Source of the DNA: Limnephilus marmoratus
Lineage: Eukaryota; Arthropoda; Insecta; Trichoptera; Limnephilidae
Length of the DNA: 64,000 bases
Direction: 5' to 3'
Assembly (NCBI GenBank): GCA_917880885.1
Contig: OU862910.1
Location: 52,629,285-52,693,284 of the forward strand
Shown: positions 16,585 to 29,400 of the stretch, piece after piece
Layout: every line of letters begins with the position of its first letter
Position numbering within the stretch: position 1 is the stretch's first letter
The notes under the pieces: model-generated
What the model was told of the DNA's origin: nothing
Database searches by the model: none
What the model saw: the letters and a program-made list of their open reading frames with translations, nothing else
Program-made: the position numbers and the translations under genes

Positions 16585-17456
16585 CATGTTTTTTGACGGG
16601 TTTAAATTTCTCAGTTTTTTTAACTGTGGACGGATTGTTTCACAGAATTTGAACAGAGGTATTTTCACAAACTATGAATAACATTAAAAATGTGTGGAAA
16701 ATATAAAGTTAGTCACACTGGTGTGACATCAACACCGCCATATTCACAAACAAAAACAAACATGTCAAAGAATAAAAAAAAAACAGTGAAAATACCCTAT
16801 TCGTCAAATTTCAAAATGAATATTCATGTTCTGCAAAATTTCTATTCAAGTTCTGATATTATCCAAGTATGTACCTACTGTGCAATAACTGGACCACAAT
16901 GAAATAATAACAGAACTTGAATATAACTTTCACAGAACTTTGAAATTAGATAAATTGTTCAAATTTTGTGAAACAACGGGTCCTAAATGATTTTAAAAAG
17001 TAATGTGGTTCAATTAAAACAAGAATATTGAACTTTAAAAGGTACAACAGCCCAGTGAGTTTATTCAGAATTAAACTAACATGACATGTAACTATACAAT
17101 TATTATAAAATTTAATTAACTATGACTGTAATAGTTTTTTAACATTACTCCACAATTCATATTATGTACCTAAGTATTACTGGATATCTCTTTCAATGGT
17201 GTGAATTATTACAAAATAGAGTCCGGCAAACAAGAGAATGCGCCTGATAGTTAATGCGCTGAAACTGATTTTGGTAGAAGGCGGGGTCAACCACAAAAAA
17301 ATCACAATAATTCTGGATTCCCGAGGAAACTAATCAGGAAAGATAAAACTGCGCAGCACACAAAAGGCCAGGCGTATTCTTTAGTTTGCCAAGCTCTGCT
17401 AAATTATATAACTTTAAATACATAACACTGGCAATTATTATTGTTCACATAAGCAT
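16585..17456. other. AT-rich intergenic sequence 3' of PIG-U
   Basis: No supported gene. 16690-16902 is open on the plus strand (70 codons) but has no coding character. Confidence 0.4.
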
Positions 17457-17457
17457 G

Positions 17458-17463
17458 TTTATT
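17458..17463 (-). terminator. polyadenylation signal of PIG-U
   Basis: AATAAA on the minus strand, 7 bases after the stop codon, implying a very short 3' UTR. Confidence 0.6.
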
Positions 17464-17470
17464 CACATGA

Positions 17471-17996
17471 TTATCGCAGCACGAGTTTAGCCGGTTTGCC
17501 GTCGATCTGTCTTCCTGATCCATGTTTGAGAGCGTACTCGCGCTTGATGTAGGCAAACAGCAGGTCGGTGATGAGGAAGATTTGAGCGGAGGCGAAAGCG
17601 AGCGTGACGCCAAAGAAGAAGTTGGCATTGGCGGAACGGGAGTAGATCCACAGGTGCCAGAAGGTGGGACCCAGGACTGAAGTCACAAGAAGGAAACAAC
17701 CGACAATGAACTTCTGCTGCATGTACGAAAACAGATGTCTCCACATTGGTAACAAAGCCAGATAAAAGGCCACATCTCCAAGACTCGGGTAAGACTTGAA
17801 GATAGTTGTAAGTGTAATCAGGGTGGTGGCCAGCAAAAGTGGCTCACTCCGGAAGCGTAGAGTGAGGGGCAGCGCATAAAGGACGAGTGCGTTGATCTGG
17901 AACGAGGCGATGAACAGCAGTCGGAAGTGCTCGAACATCTCCGTAAAGAAGTACCAAAACAATCCTATGTTGGGCTTCAGGTCTGGAACGTTCAAT
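17471..17996 (-). CDS. PIGU: PIG-U exon 2
   Basis: Acceptor TTTTTTTAG, residues 255-429, beginning ILNVPDLKPNIGLFWYFF and ending GKPAKLVLR before TAA at 17473-17471. Contains WHLWIYSRSANANFFFGVTL, as in animal PIG-U. Confidence 0.97.
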
Positions 17997-19015
17997 CTAA
18001 AAAAAAAAAAAATTTATGTTGCAGATATTATGCGTCAATAAATGTACTCTAACCTCTACTTATTTTAATAATTATTTGTAGAACATTTTCAGGTTATTCG
18101 TAACCGGGAAATGTATATCTTTCTTAAAAAAAACCCATTTTCATTGTTAGTAGGGTAAAATAATTTTTTTATGAGTACCACACAAGAGTCTCAAATGCTC
18201 CCAACCATCTGGTGCATACTTAATATTTATTAAAGTGAGTTAGTTACTCACATAAATCCGTAGGTGTTCTCCAGGAATTGATAAGACCCATCCATTATAT
18301 ACGCCGAGAGATAGATCAAGAAGCCCCAAGCCAGAACGAAGGCGGTGAGGGTCTTGATGTATGAGCACTTGGCACAGCCCGTGGCGTTGTTCTGGATGAA
18401 GATGGCTGCGGGGATGATCAGCAAGACGGGGTACAGAGCTTGGTGGGCGGCGGCAGCAATGGCCAGGCAACAAATTATCCTGTTGCCAGTTACCATTGAT
18501 AACAATGAAACAGACAGGAATAGGTTGTTAAACACTGTTGTCGTCATTGCTACACAGTTTAGTACGGAATACGGGTTGAATAAATAAGCAGTCAGTACGT
18601 AAACAGGCGCTATTGAATAGTCATCTTTCTTCAACAACAATAAATCTGAATCCTTCACATATTTATCTTTATCTTTGTTCTGTTGCTCTTTCAGCATAAT
18701 CATGAACTTCTTAGTGGTAATGTACAGGCACATAGCCGTTATGAGGTCACTTAGTGTAAAAATCAAAGTTAGGAGCGAAGGTATTTTGTAAATTATTTTA
18801 TGAAATATAACGAGCATAAGTGGTGATTCATGGAACATGTCTCCCTGATACGGGTCAATTCCTTCATTGTACAGGTAAACTCCTTCCGTCAACCTCTTCC
18901 ACGAATTAATAGGAGTCGAAAGTTCAACTCTGTTTGACATTAACTCCACTAATTCGGAATTTAGCAGCCAAAATCGCACAAAGCCGGCAACTACGAAAGA
19001 ACAGAATACGAACAT
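17471..19015 (-). CDS. PIGU: PIG-U, GPI transamidase subunit (complete, two exons)
   Basis: PIG-U is a multi-pass ER membrane subunit of the GPI transamidase complex, which swaps the C-terminal signal of proteins for a glycolipid anchor. Exons 18252-19015 and 17471-17996 join as TTTAT|A TTG to encode 429 residues, close to the 435 of human PIG-U. Landmarks: TPINSWKRLTEGVYLYNEGI and DPYQGDMFHESPL near the N-terminus, NPYSVLNC in the middle, and the conserved NIGLFWYFFTEMFEHFRLLF and IFKSYPSLGDVA after the intron. About eight hydrophobic segments span the chain. The 255-bp intron holds two SINE fragments. Start, stop and splice phase all fit; the gene looks intact. Confidence 0.97.
18088..18230. 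repeat. two SINE fragments in the PIG-U intron
   Basis: 18088-18122 (GTTATTCGTAACCGGGAA) matches the 3' end of SINE family 1; 18165-18230 (CACACAAGAGTCTCAAATGC) matches the tail of SINE family 2 in minus orientation. Confidence 0.6.
18252..19015 (-). CDS. PIGU: PIG-U exon 1
   Basis: Residues 1-254 from ATG at 19015-19013 to donor TTTAT|GTGAGT. The first residues, MFVFCSFVVAGFVRFWLLNS, are the first membrane segment. Confidence 0.96.
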
Positions 19016-20283
19016 TTTGAGGTTATTTATTTAAACCCTAAATACGAACTTCGGCAAGAGCGATACTAATCAATTTCAAAAATATCATTAGGCATGGTTT
19101 TGAAAATTTCAGTTCAAATGTATATTATCAGAAAATTGCAGATTATTGATAATTACTGAGTTGTCAAATTGTTTACAGAAATTCCATAGACAATATAGAC
19201 ATGTTACTAATTACAAAGATAAGAAACAGAACCATAGAGAATATAAATATGCTAGTGAAGTTGCCGTATTATGCTTTCACAATCGAAACTTTTCGATTGA
19301 ATTAGAATCGAGTATTTACGAATCGAAATGCCCGAAAGAGAATAAGTATTATTTTAAAAAGACGTAAAATATATTTTTTTGATGATTAAATTATTAATTT
19401 GTGTATAATAAGAAAAACTCGCGTGCTACGGGTATTGTGGTCATCATGGGATATTGGTTAGATTTGAGGAAAATCCGAAACCACGAACATTTATTTTAAC
19501 AGAGTTCGGTGTCGTGTTGAAAAACCTCAGTGTAGAATATTCACGGTACCTTTATTATCATATAAATTGGTTCTGACATGAGGTTCTGAGGTGAGACCAG
19601 CCCTAGATCTGGAGGGGGCGCCAAAATCGTAATTTATATGTGTGATTGAAAAATTTGCACTGAAATTTTGGATTCTTACTAAGAATCCTGGTCTGTTCAC
19701 AAATCGATTGAAAAACCTTCCAAAAGAAGAATTTAAAAAAAAAATCATCGTTTTAACACTTGGGTTCGGTAATTACTTACGCCCTATGACACCGAACCCA
19801 CTGAAATTTTGGATTCTTGTTAGGAATCATTGTCTGTATTAAGAATTGTATTATTATTCTTATTAAGAATCATGGTCTTTGTCACACTTTTATCACACTT
19901 ATTATTTAATAATTTAATTTAATTAATAATTTAATCATAGAATTTTTATTTTTCTAATTGTACTAGTTTCTTATTGATACGTCTTTCAATATATTTTTTT
20001 ATTTTTTTAGTCTTTCCGATAATATTTTATAATTTACATGTTCATTACATTTTTTTTATTTTCTTTTGTTGTATTTTGTTGTTTGTTACACACAAATGTA
20101 CAGACTTGCTTTACTGTAGAAAAGTAAATAAAATAAAATGCTACAGCATACTATTTCAGGCTTACATTATTATAATTTAGATTAATTTTTAATCACCGTA
20201 TTAGTAGATATTTTTTTGATTTGCTCAAAATTTTATTAAGTGTACGCTTTTTTTTGGAGTACTGCAACTATCTTTAACATGTT
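19016..20283. other. intergenic, AT-rich with a small hairpin
   Basis: TGGGTTCGGT ... ACCGAACCCA forms a 10-bp stem at 19762-19801, flanked by two copies of TGAAATTTTGGATTCTT (19661, 19801). Nothing coding is supported. Confidence 0.45.
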
Positions 20284-20717
20284 ATGCTACGTCCAGACTG
20301 AAGCCAACCTTCCAACTCCGAACTTAGTTCGAAGTTGGAAGGTTGGCCGATCGTGTGGTCGCTGCGGCCAACCCTCCAACCCCGAATTCCGTACTCCAAA
20401 ATGGCGGACATGGAACAGCTGTAGCTACGCTGTATCTTTTTCAGTTGCCTATAATTATTACGTACGTATAATCATTATACTTGTATACACGACATGTTTT
20501 CAAACAATTGTTATACCACTCTCCGTAATAATATCGTCATTTTAATAGTATGCGGCACGCTGGTTCGTGTGAGTTGGCCGTCGGGATCGCCTCGAAGGCG
20601 ATCCCGGGCCAACTCGAACTCCAACCTTCCAACTCGAACTTCCAACGCACGAACACCCCTCCACACGATCGTCCAAACGTTTGAAGTTGGAACGTTGGCC
20701 GCAGTGTGGGCTTACCA
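20284..20717. mobile_element. MITE with GGCCAAC/TTCCAACTTC inverted ends
   Basis: The left end TGAAGCCAACCTTCCAACT mirrors the right end GAAGTTGGAACGTTGGCC. Inside are further palindromes such as GGGATCGCCTCGAAGGCGATCCC at 20583-20605. No transposase; frames through it are chance. Confidence 0.65.
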
Positions 20718-21079
20718 TTATACTTCATACCGTAATTAAAAGTAAAATTTCTTGCAAAAGCCAACTAGGGCGTTAACGAATAATATGTAAATCTCACCTG
20801 AATTCTTCTATAATACTTACCCCATCGCCTCATCTCGCTCTTGAATACCCGACACTGCTGCTAAGGGAACGTACCCATACTACGTGACCTGTTTAGGGGG
20901 GGGGGGGATCTTCAAAATACCACGCTTGGTCACAATGGGGGGGGGGGGGGGGCTTAGGTTTTTATCACGTAGTCAATCTAGAAATCTTTTTATATATTTT
21001 TGAATGTAGCTATTACTTTGTGGTTATCCATTATAGAAAAATGAAATAATTTAACTTTGTATAAACCACTTATTTGATG

Positions 21080-21125
21080 CGCAAATCCGACCGGTTTCGG
21101 AACAAACGTTCCTTCGTCAGGGAAA
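21080..21125 (-). ncRNA. hammerhead ribozyme-like motif of the Penelope pLTR
   Basis: On the minus strand CTGACGA (21120-21114), stem II GGAAC-GTTT-GTTCC, GAAAC (21098-21094) and CCGGTC follow in order. This is the hammerhead core with the very short CCGG stem III known from Penelope-like elements, which may need to dimerise. Stem I looks short. Confidence 0.6.
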
Positions 21126-21216
21126 GCTTATACTAATTTGACAGTTTCGAACAATGTTTTATTATGGTAGGGGTGGAGCTGTTGCTAGATAATAATGTAG
21201 ATTGGGTAGGTAGGTA

Positions 21217-22055
21217 TTAGTGTAGAGTGGGTGGGTAGGGGAACAAATCCATGATTGGGCTATATGACAATATTTTTTGTTTGTTAATAATAGATTCATT
21301 ATTTTTAAGGGATTTTTTAATTTCCAAGGCTTCTAAGTTATCTAAACGTTTTCCTTTATTATTAATATGAAGAATATTTATCCCTGTATTTTTTTCAAAA
21401 CTATGGTTATTTTCAATGATATGGTTAGCAAACTCAGAAAAATTATTATTATTAAGACATCTTAAATGTTCTTTGATTCTGATTTCAAAATTACGAGTGG
21501 TTTTACCAATATAAAATGAGGGACAATCATTGCATTTGAGTTTATATATTCCGGAATTAGTCAATTTATGGTCTTTATCTTTAGTATTTCTCAAAAAATT
21601 ACCGATATTATTTCTTGTATAAAACGCTGGTTTAATATTAGAAGGAAGATTTTTGCAACATTGAACTGAAAAATTATTAATATACAAAATTTTACGCCAT
21701 TCTTTATCATTAATATTATTAGAATTGTATAGATATTTATTTTTTGAAATTTTGATAAGTTTTTTATTTAGGATGTTATCAATTAATTTTGGTTCATATC
21801 CGTTATTTATAGCAATTTGTTTTATTATTGAAAGTTCAGAAAGGAAATTATTATTAGACATTGGGACATTTACTAAGCGGTGTATCATGGAATGGAAGGT
21901 GGAGTGTTTTTGTGAGACAGGGTGGTTGGAGGTCCTATGAATTACTATGTCAGTGTATGTTGGCTTGCGATATATTCTAAAATCGATTTTATTATTTATA
22001 ATAGATAAAGTTAAATCCAAAAAGTTTAATCTTTTTATATTTTTTCCATTAACTT
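21217..22055 (-). pseudogene. Penelope-like element: RT tail plus GIY-YIG endonuclease
   Basis: Penelope-like elements encode reverse transcriptase fused to a GIY-YIG endonuclease. Here the frame starts inside the RT (RLNFLDLTLSIINNKIDFRI, then YRKPTYTDIVIH) and runs into GIYKLKCNDCPSFYIGKTTR with the catalytic-type Arg in EIRIKEHLR and HIIENNHSF. The stop is at 21219-21217. About 280 codons are open, so this 3' part is recent or lightly decayed, but the 5' RT is gone. Confidence 0.85.
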
Positions 22056-22379
22056 TTTAATATTTTTTCCACTTGTTATTATAGGTATGCATGCACTCTT
22101 GCCGTCATGCAGCAAGCGCCGTATTAATAAAGACAAATATAAGCCAATCAATTTTTTAAAAACTTTTTGTTAGCAAGAGATGTATCAAAACCATATTTAT
22201 GATTTACTACGTGAAAACTGAGGGGGAGGGGGGGGGGGTGTTGGAATATACTACACGTGGTCACCGGGGGGGGGGGGATTAAAAATTGCAGCAATTGGGT
22301 CACGTAGTATGGGTACGTTCCCTAACTCGCACATTCAAGTGCAGGCCCAGCGGTTACTCCAGAAGGCCAAGGATAAGGA

Positions 22380-22555
22380 ATTGACCTCAATCTTAAAGTT
22401 AACGACTTTTCAGGCGATTCCGGTTCAATTTGAGGAATTTAAGCGATGCCGGTTTAAGGATAATGAATTACTCTTAACCTTAAAATTAACGACTTTTTCG
22501 TTAACTCCGATTCCAGTTCTCTTGGATGACAGCGAAAAAGTCGTTAATTTTTAGG
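22380..22555 (+). repeat. two diverged ~90-bp direct repeats
   Basis: AAGGATAAGGAATT ... AGTTAACGACTTTT is followed by AAGGATAATGAATT ... AATTAACGACTTTT, and a third inverted piece AAAAAGTCGTTAATTTTT ends the block. Confidence 0.55.
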
Positions 22556-22560
22556 TGAAG

Positions 22561-23960
22561 GACGGTAGTATCTTACTCAGGATAACCGGCGCGCCCTATT
22601 TTACAGCCTATATGTATATGAAACAGGACTTCCCTTACAAAAAAAGTTAAGGAATAAAATTAACATTATAAAATGAAACCAATAGTATAAAGAAACACGT
22701 TTATTTATTTTATGGAAAATTTCCTTTTTGAAAATATAAACTTTGATAGAAATGATATAATTTTAAGAAAAATCTTATAATTATCTATAAAATCTAATTT
22801 TATGGCTACAGAGATTCAGCTACGTACTGTCGTAGCATTTCTGACACTTCTTCTTAGGGGCTAATGTCGCTAATAACGTAAATGCCTCCACCGCATGGGT
22901 TCGGGTTGAATGATATTGCAAATTATTTAAATAAACATCTTTTATCAAATAATATCTTCTAATTTACTTGTCATGCTGATTACTTTGAATTGAAATGACT
23001 TTCTCTTATTCTATCCGACTGATTAAACAAGTCATTTACTTCTAATTTATTTCAGAAGTGTAAAAAGGTAATATTTCTACGTTGGTTTACAACCCTTCTG
23101 TACTTTGTTGAGTGTAATATGTAATTATTAATTTCGCAAACCAAGCACATTTTCATGAATTTCATTAGCAGTGTAGAAAGGATTTTTGTGATGAGAAATT
23201 TGGAAATTTGTTTTCTCTGTTAAAATTACTAAATAAAATAACATAAATGATATGATAGATCAATAACTTAATATATGCTTTGATTTTGTAAAGTTAACCT
23301 TCTCGTTACTTTATTTCCTTTAATTGTTACATTCCCCCGTTGGAAGTGAGATCCAACCCAAAATTCCTCGAATATATTCTCATTTATTATTAAGTCGGAA
23401 TGTAAAGCATTTTATTTCAGGTACAATTTAAAAATGTGCCGATTTTTTCCCCGATACAAATCAATCAATATCCTTCGCAACTCTGCTTATAACAGTAATA
23501 TGGCAGTTTTTTATATTAAAAATATATCGTTTAATAAATTGTGACTACGCAATATGTCAACCCTAAATCTTAGGACTATTATTAAGTACAAACATAACTA
23601 AGTATATTAAAAGTAATAATAAATTCATGCATGAACTATTTGTGACTCCATTAAAAGTAGGTTTGAGAATGCGTCTATGCAAAACACATTTTTACTGCTG
23701 AAATTATCTTTAAAAGATTGCTAACATTGAATCGATCGGTGTCTTACTTATGCAAATAAATGATTAAAAACCAGAGGCGGCTGACTGCAATTGCCAGTAT
23801 GTAACACAGGTGTAGCAAATTAATTAATGATGGTTCTGCAATTCATTTATTCCATTTGTAAAATAAATGAATAAACAATATTTCTCCATCAGCGTTCGAA
23901 AAATCATCTCGATAGTAAAAGATGCGCAATTAATCGCTGAAAGTCTCTGGAAACCGTTTA
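22561..23960. other. AT-rich intergenic sequence
   Basis: Nothing recognised on either strand. Confidence 0.4.
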
Positions 23961-24240
23961 AATTTACGAACGCATTGGATTACGCATGACCAAAGTTGTG
24001 CAAAATTTACCTGCCTTGAATGCGCTTCGCGCATGCATCGCTAGTGCACGGGATGAGTTATATATCTGTACTGCTCCAACACGTGATTTGCCATTATGAG
24101 TGTAATCTGTCTCGCTCAAGTCACCGTTTCTGGCTATCGAGCTATCTCGATACCACCCTTTGAGGTCGTGTCCAAAACAAAATTTTGTGCACATCGGAAG
24201 ATGCACATCTTGTTGCGCTTGTGCGGGAGTCTTGTACTAG
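23961..24240 (-). other. GC-richer island, possible noncoding exon or element
   Basis: More balanced composition than its flanks. On the minus strand it ends with AAGGCAG|GTAAAT, a good donor. It lies between PIG-U and the 3' end of grainyhead. It could be an unlinked 5' exon, but no acceptor partner or coding frame is evident. Confidence 0.25.
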
Positions 24241-26106
24241 AATATAGCTTAAATTATGTCCTGGCGAGAATTATGACTGGAGCTTACTTTCGTATATCGA
24301 TGACCGGACTATTAGTTGTAAGTTATGTGAAGGCTGAAGACCGGCAATGCTATGTACAAATGCACATACCAAGGAACCACCTCTGTTTAAAACCACGTAA
24401 TTACTTTCTGTACCTATGTTCTACGTATTCTTAATACATTTTAATGCATCTAATAAAATCATTTCAAGAGAAGTTTTAAATTACACACTAGGAAATAATG
24501 AAATTTGAGCCTTCCTTCAGATACAAAGAATCATCTTAAAACTAACTAAGTACATTGAAATTGCTCTCAAGGAAAATAATATTCTTTAGAAAACGATTGT
24601 GACACAGTGTGATCACAGATTAAAAATAAATCATAAATAACATTGAAAATAAAATCTAAGTTCACATACATTTATATATTTATATTTAAAAAAAAAACTA
24701 CCCAAATTCAGAATTATAAATCATTGTGAGAGTATTATACTTGTATAATGTACATGGAAAACATACCAAATAGGCTATTGCGTACGGAATATTGACATAA
24801 AATAATATAAAAGTTGGGCGATCATATTTTGTTCCCACTTATTACAAAGTTTGCATTAAAAGAATACACTTATTGAGCACAGAGACAAATTATGATCTTA
24901 GGTACAGTGTTTAAATGGGATTTGCTGTTGTAACTAGTTTTCTTTCTGTCGGCTATATTGATAGTACAACACATGACAATACAAGGCACGGAATGCAAAC
25001 AATTTCCATTTTATAATGAAAACTCATAAGATTCATTTTGAGATCAACACACCTGACAGACATTGGAATGGCAATTAAATTCATTATACAAGATCCTTAT
25101 TTTCTATCCATTACACTCCTCGAACCTCCTGTAACACGAGAATGTGAAAAAGTATCCTAAATTGATTCAAATAAGGCACTGCACGTTTGGCTAAATATTA
25201 GGTGAGTTTACCAACATATTGACAAGGCACTTTTTACAAGGCTTATGTTGTTGACAAGGCACTTTGAATATGTTTTATGTTGATTCAAAAAGACGCGGGG
25301 TGATTATTGCCAACTAATACAAAAGTTCCACAATAACAACAATTTACACAATTGGTGTATATTATGTAATATACTCGTATGCAGTTGATAGATTAGATTA
25401 GCACTGATTGTGTAAAATCAATGTTTTCGTGTGACAATTTTAGATCTGTATGCAAATGGATTATTCTGTAAAGGGGGCACACACTATGAAACAGCTATAA
25501 TATGTCATTCAGGATCAACTTAAGTGCAACGGAGCATTATTTGAATAGAAACAATCGCCTACCACATAATAATATTATTATTATTGAACGATATTTTATT
25601 TTATTAAGGCACTGTTTTACAGTCTCGTGAGCTTACAACTAATATAATATAAGTAGGTACTAATAATAATATGTAAAGATGTTTTTTAAGGCGGAGGAAG
25701 AAATGTTCTTGCTAAAATATTTTTTTTTTATATAATCAGTTGATCCAACGTAACAAATCTTAACAATTTAAAAGACTTGTAGTACTAAAATATTGCCATA
25801 ATTTATTTTCCAAATTGTCACAGTACAAAGATAACTACGCCTTGCCTATGGAATGAAACAAAATGATTTCTCGGAAAGGCATAAAATGATTATTTCGGTT
25901 GATATAAAACTAAAAAACTAGCTTCTAACTTACCACATAATTATAATGTCAATATTTTTTGTATTTGAAGTACGTATTTATGTAATTACATTAAAATAAA
26001 TAATATCTAAATTATTTCTTATTGCCTTTTCAATGAATGAAATTCACATTATATATGTTTCAATTACTTACATAAAAAACAAAGATATATAAATCAACAA
26101 CGATAT
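24241..26106. other. AT-rich intergenic sequence
   Basis: Nothing recognised. Confidence 0.4.
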
Positions 26107-26112
26107 TTTATT
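26107..26112 (-). terminator. grh: candidate polyadenylation signal of grainyhead
   Basis: AATAAA on the minus strand, about 155 bp after the stop codon. Insect grainyhead 3' UTRs can be much longer, so further signals may be used. Confidence 0.4.
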
Positions 26113-26265
26113 TATACACGAAACGTCAAAAAAACAACCACAAGCTCACTCAGGGGGTTCGCGTTGGTTCACATTGGAGCGGGCTTTTTAAGCAATGTAC
26201 AAGGTGATCACTCGGAGTTAGTGAAGTGTGGGAATTTGTAACTTGGAGTCAGATGGATGGAGTGG

Positions 26266-26401
26266 CTAGTGGTCTTGAAGTTCGACGAATGTGATGTCAT
26301 AGAGTTCTTCCTCAGCCGTTGGGACCTGTCGGACTTCCAACAGGAAGAGGTCTTCGTTGCAATAGTACGCCAGCATGTCGTCATCAATTTTGGCCGTAAT
26401 C
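26266..26401 (-). CDS. grh: grainyhead last exon
   Basis: Codes ITAKIDDDMLAYYCNEDLFL then LEVRQVPTAEEELYDITFVE and LQDH, stop TAG at 26268-26266. This is the usual C-terminus of the dimerisation domain. Confidence 0.97.
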
Positions 26402-29400
26402 CTGCAGAAAAAAACATCATTAGTTTCAAGTCATGAAATAACATAGTAGAATAATTTAGTGGAAGATTGAGTGACAAGGCAGCACAGAAAAATGCTCTAT
26501 TGAAAAATGCTCTATTGAAACCTTTGAAACAGTAGAAACCATATCAATTCAGTGTATGAATAAGGTTGTCTCGTACAAAAAATTTCATATTATTTGCAAA
26601 TGTATCTTAATATTAATTAGAAAAAGTGAAGGACAGAAATTTTAGAAAAGACTGAATAATACCGAAGATATAAGCCGTGAGAACTTGATATTTTTGACAG
26701 GCCGAAAGCTTTCGAAATATGAATTTTACAGCGTGTATACGCATTGTTTATATACCTCAATGTGTATACGCATATAAATGGCATAATTTTATCAATGTTC
26801 ATTTTGAAAGCCCATAACTTCGTCATAGACATCGTAAAATTAATTTGACTTTATCAAATACAGTACATTTTGAATAAAAAAATAGTATATTCTTGTAAAG
26901 AATGGACTTGCATTTCGAATCAAAAATTAAAGTAAATGCAACTTATCTACACGCATTTTAAACAATTATCAACTAATGCAAAGGTTCCTAACCTTTTTAA
27001 GCCCACTGCGCACTTTTCAAGTATATTTATTTTCAACCCTGCTCCTCCATAATATATATTACATAAACAACATTTCGTCGAGTAGGTACCCCTACAAAAC
27101 GGAACTCATTAAAATAGCAATCATAGAGCCTACAAAGAAAGCGCCGCAGCTGATAAAATTTACCAATGAACAATGCTCCTGATGTTTTTCTTAAGTGCTC
27201 CTATAAAATTTTTCTTTGGAATGGAAAGTCAGATTACAAAGAAAAAAATTGCTTCGAAATCTTTAGAAATTTTCTTTACATTTTACTTTAAATTGCATCA
27301 AACGTTGATTTCAACAAAAAAAGTACAATTATCTACAGTGTTTAGGTATAATAAGAATGCTTATCGTCCAGCATCGTATTTAATCGCCCCCAAAGCACTT
27401 TTTAACTCTTCATCATCCCACAGACGACTTAAATCACCCCACGGGTTGACGAAATTGACCAGATTGGAAATCACTGATCTAATGCGGGTTTAATGCAGGT
27501 TGTTTGTTGCCTAATTTCTGCAATCTGCATAACAAGTGCTCATCATACCACTTGCTTAGAATATTTTTAGTTGAGAACCACCTGTCTCTATGAAGTTGTG
27601 TCGGTACAAATATCTCCAAAATGTGTTGTGTATAATTAATACAAAGTTAATAGGTGTAAAGGGGTCCATATTCCAACCATTAATTAAATATATTAGTATC
27701 AATTATGTTAGTACAGGCTAAAATGAACGACTCTTTAAGGGAGAATGTATGTAAGGATTCTTCAGTTATTTGGATTAAATATCCCATTCTCGATAGCGCC
27801 ATGTTTGCAGTCCGAGGGTTATGATTATGTCGAATGCTTGACGCACTCAGTGATTATGTTGTTAAAGTTAAAAAGCTAATGAATTAGTCGAAAAGTGAAA
27901 TCCACTTACCCTTTCTTGTTTTTGCGATAAAGGTTATTAATGGCCGAAGTTGAAATTTTGTACTTATTCTCAATCTGCAAAATAAGGAAAACAGAATATT
28001 ACAAATCTTTGCCAACAATGAACTTAGTTACGTCGCTTATTACTTCGTAAAAACTATTTTCTGTCTTTCTTAATTTCGGCTTAGATTTGAAAAGAAGTAC
28101 CATTCGACATTTCAACATGCGAGCGACGAGCGGCGATATGTTAAAATGTCGATTGAATGTGATGACATGATGAGACCATTAGGTTGGATGATTGATTGGT
28201 CACAATTTGGTTAATCAACAAACACATGCTGTTATAGATTGTTATTTAAGCACCACATTGTTATATAGCAATTCTAGACAAATCCAAACCAAATTCTGGG
28301 GGGCATTAATATTTTACACAAATAAAACATATTCATAAAACAATTTCATTATTCCATCTCGCAACATTATTATTATTTCACTCGTCATTTCTTCCAATCG
28401 ACGAATTGAATATTGAATATCTAAATCGTCGGTTGGAAGTTATGCACGATGAACTCCGGATCAATAAAGCATAATGTTAAAGTTTCCTGTCTTAATGGAA
28501 ATTTGACATTTAAGAGCATCTCAGCAACACAACTTATTAATGTTATATAAATATTTAGTTCTTGTTAGCAAATCTTATGTACTAAGTTACTAACAGCACC
28601 AGGGATTGAACGTGAATGTGTGGGTGCCAGTTTCCATTTCGAACTGTAAAAAAAATCAATGAATTTTGTGGTTCAAATTCCAAAATGAACCTCCTCACAG
28701 AGATCTGTTCATACACAGCATCATAAAGGGCATACCGCTGTAAGTTCTGTTGTAAACTTTCCCCCTTTCTCATGAATGACGCTTGTAACATAAATAGAGG
28801 ATTCAACGGAGGTCACAGCGGCGGAACCATAGGCCTAATGACCGTTTGGGCCCAGGTCAATGGATGGTGCGATGACTTGTGTGGAAACTGTCGTCAAAAG
28901 ACGGCGTGGGCGGACGGATCGTTGAAGTGTTTTGTGGGGTCGGAGGGTGAATTGTGTTTGGGAAACTTACCGCGTGCAGGAGGCCTTGTGTGGTGGGCGG
29001 TGTCACGTGTAGCGGCGTGTACACGTCCTCGGAGTCCTGACGCACGTACAGCATGACGCGCTCCGTCAGTGGCGGCGAGCACGGCCGCGCGCGTTTCACG
29101 GCCGGCAAGAACACGTCGGGGCTGTCCAGCAGCGAGTGCTCCTTCTTGTCGCTGCAATTCAAAATGGTGGACATCAAACAGCTGGTCAACACAACTCATT
29201 GGACCTTGTTACTTACAAAACTACCAGCCGTAGCAAAAATCTGTAAGACATGGTGCCTAATACAAATGAAGAAATCGGATGAAGGCAATGAGGAAAGAAA
29301 GTCAGATAACAAGAAATAGGATAGGAAGAGATGGACTGCTTTGGAAGAGTATTTGGGCAGTGATAGTTCGAGCTACGAAGCGTAGGTGGTTTTAGTGCTA

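Larger units (their letters stand above)
20864..22323. mobile_element. GGGAACGTACCC-ended element containing a Penelope fragment
   Basis: AGGGAACGTACCCATACTAC at 20864 mirrors GTAGTATGGGTACGTTCCCT ending at 22323, with G runs inside both ends. The interior is a 5'-truncated Penelope-like element, so either the retroelement inserted into a MITE or the ends belong to two MITE copies. Confidence 0.6.

Noticed and set aside
20240..20764. Several frames of 70-100 codons
   Set aside because: They lie in a MITE with inverted ends and have no coding character.
24096..24434. 112-codon plus-strand frame
   Set aside because: No recognisable domain and unlikely residue mix; treated as part of an unexplained island.
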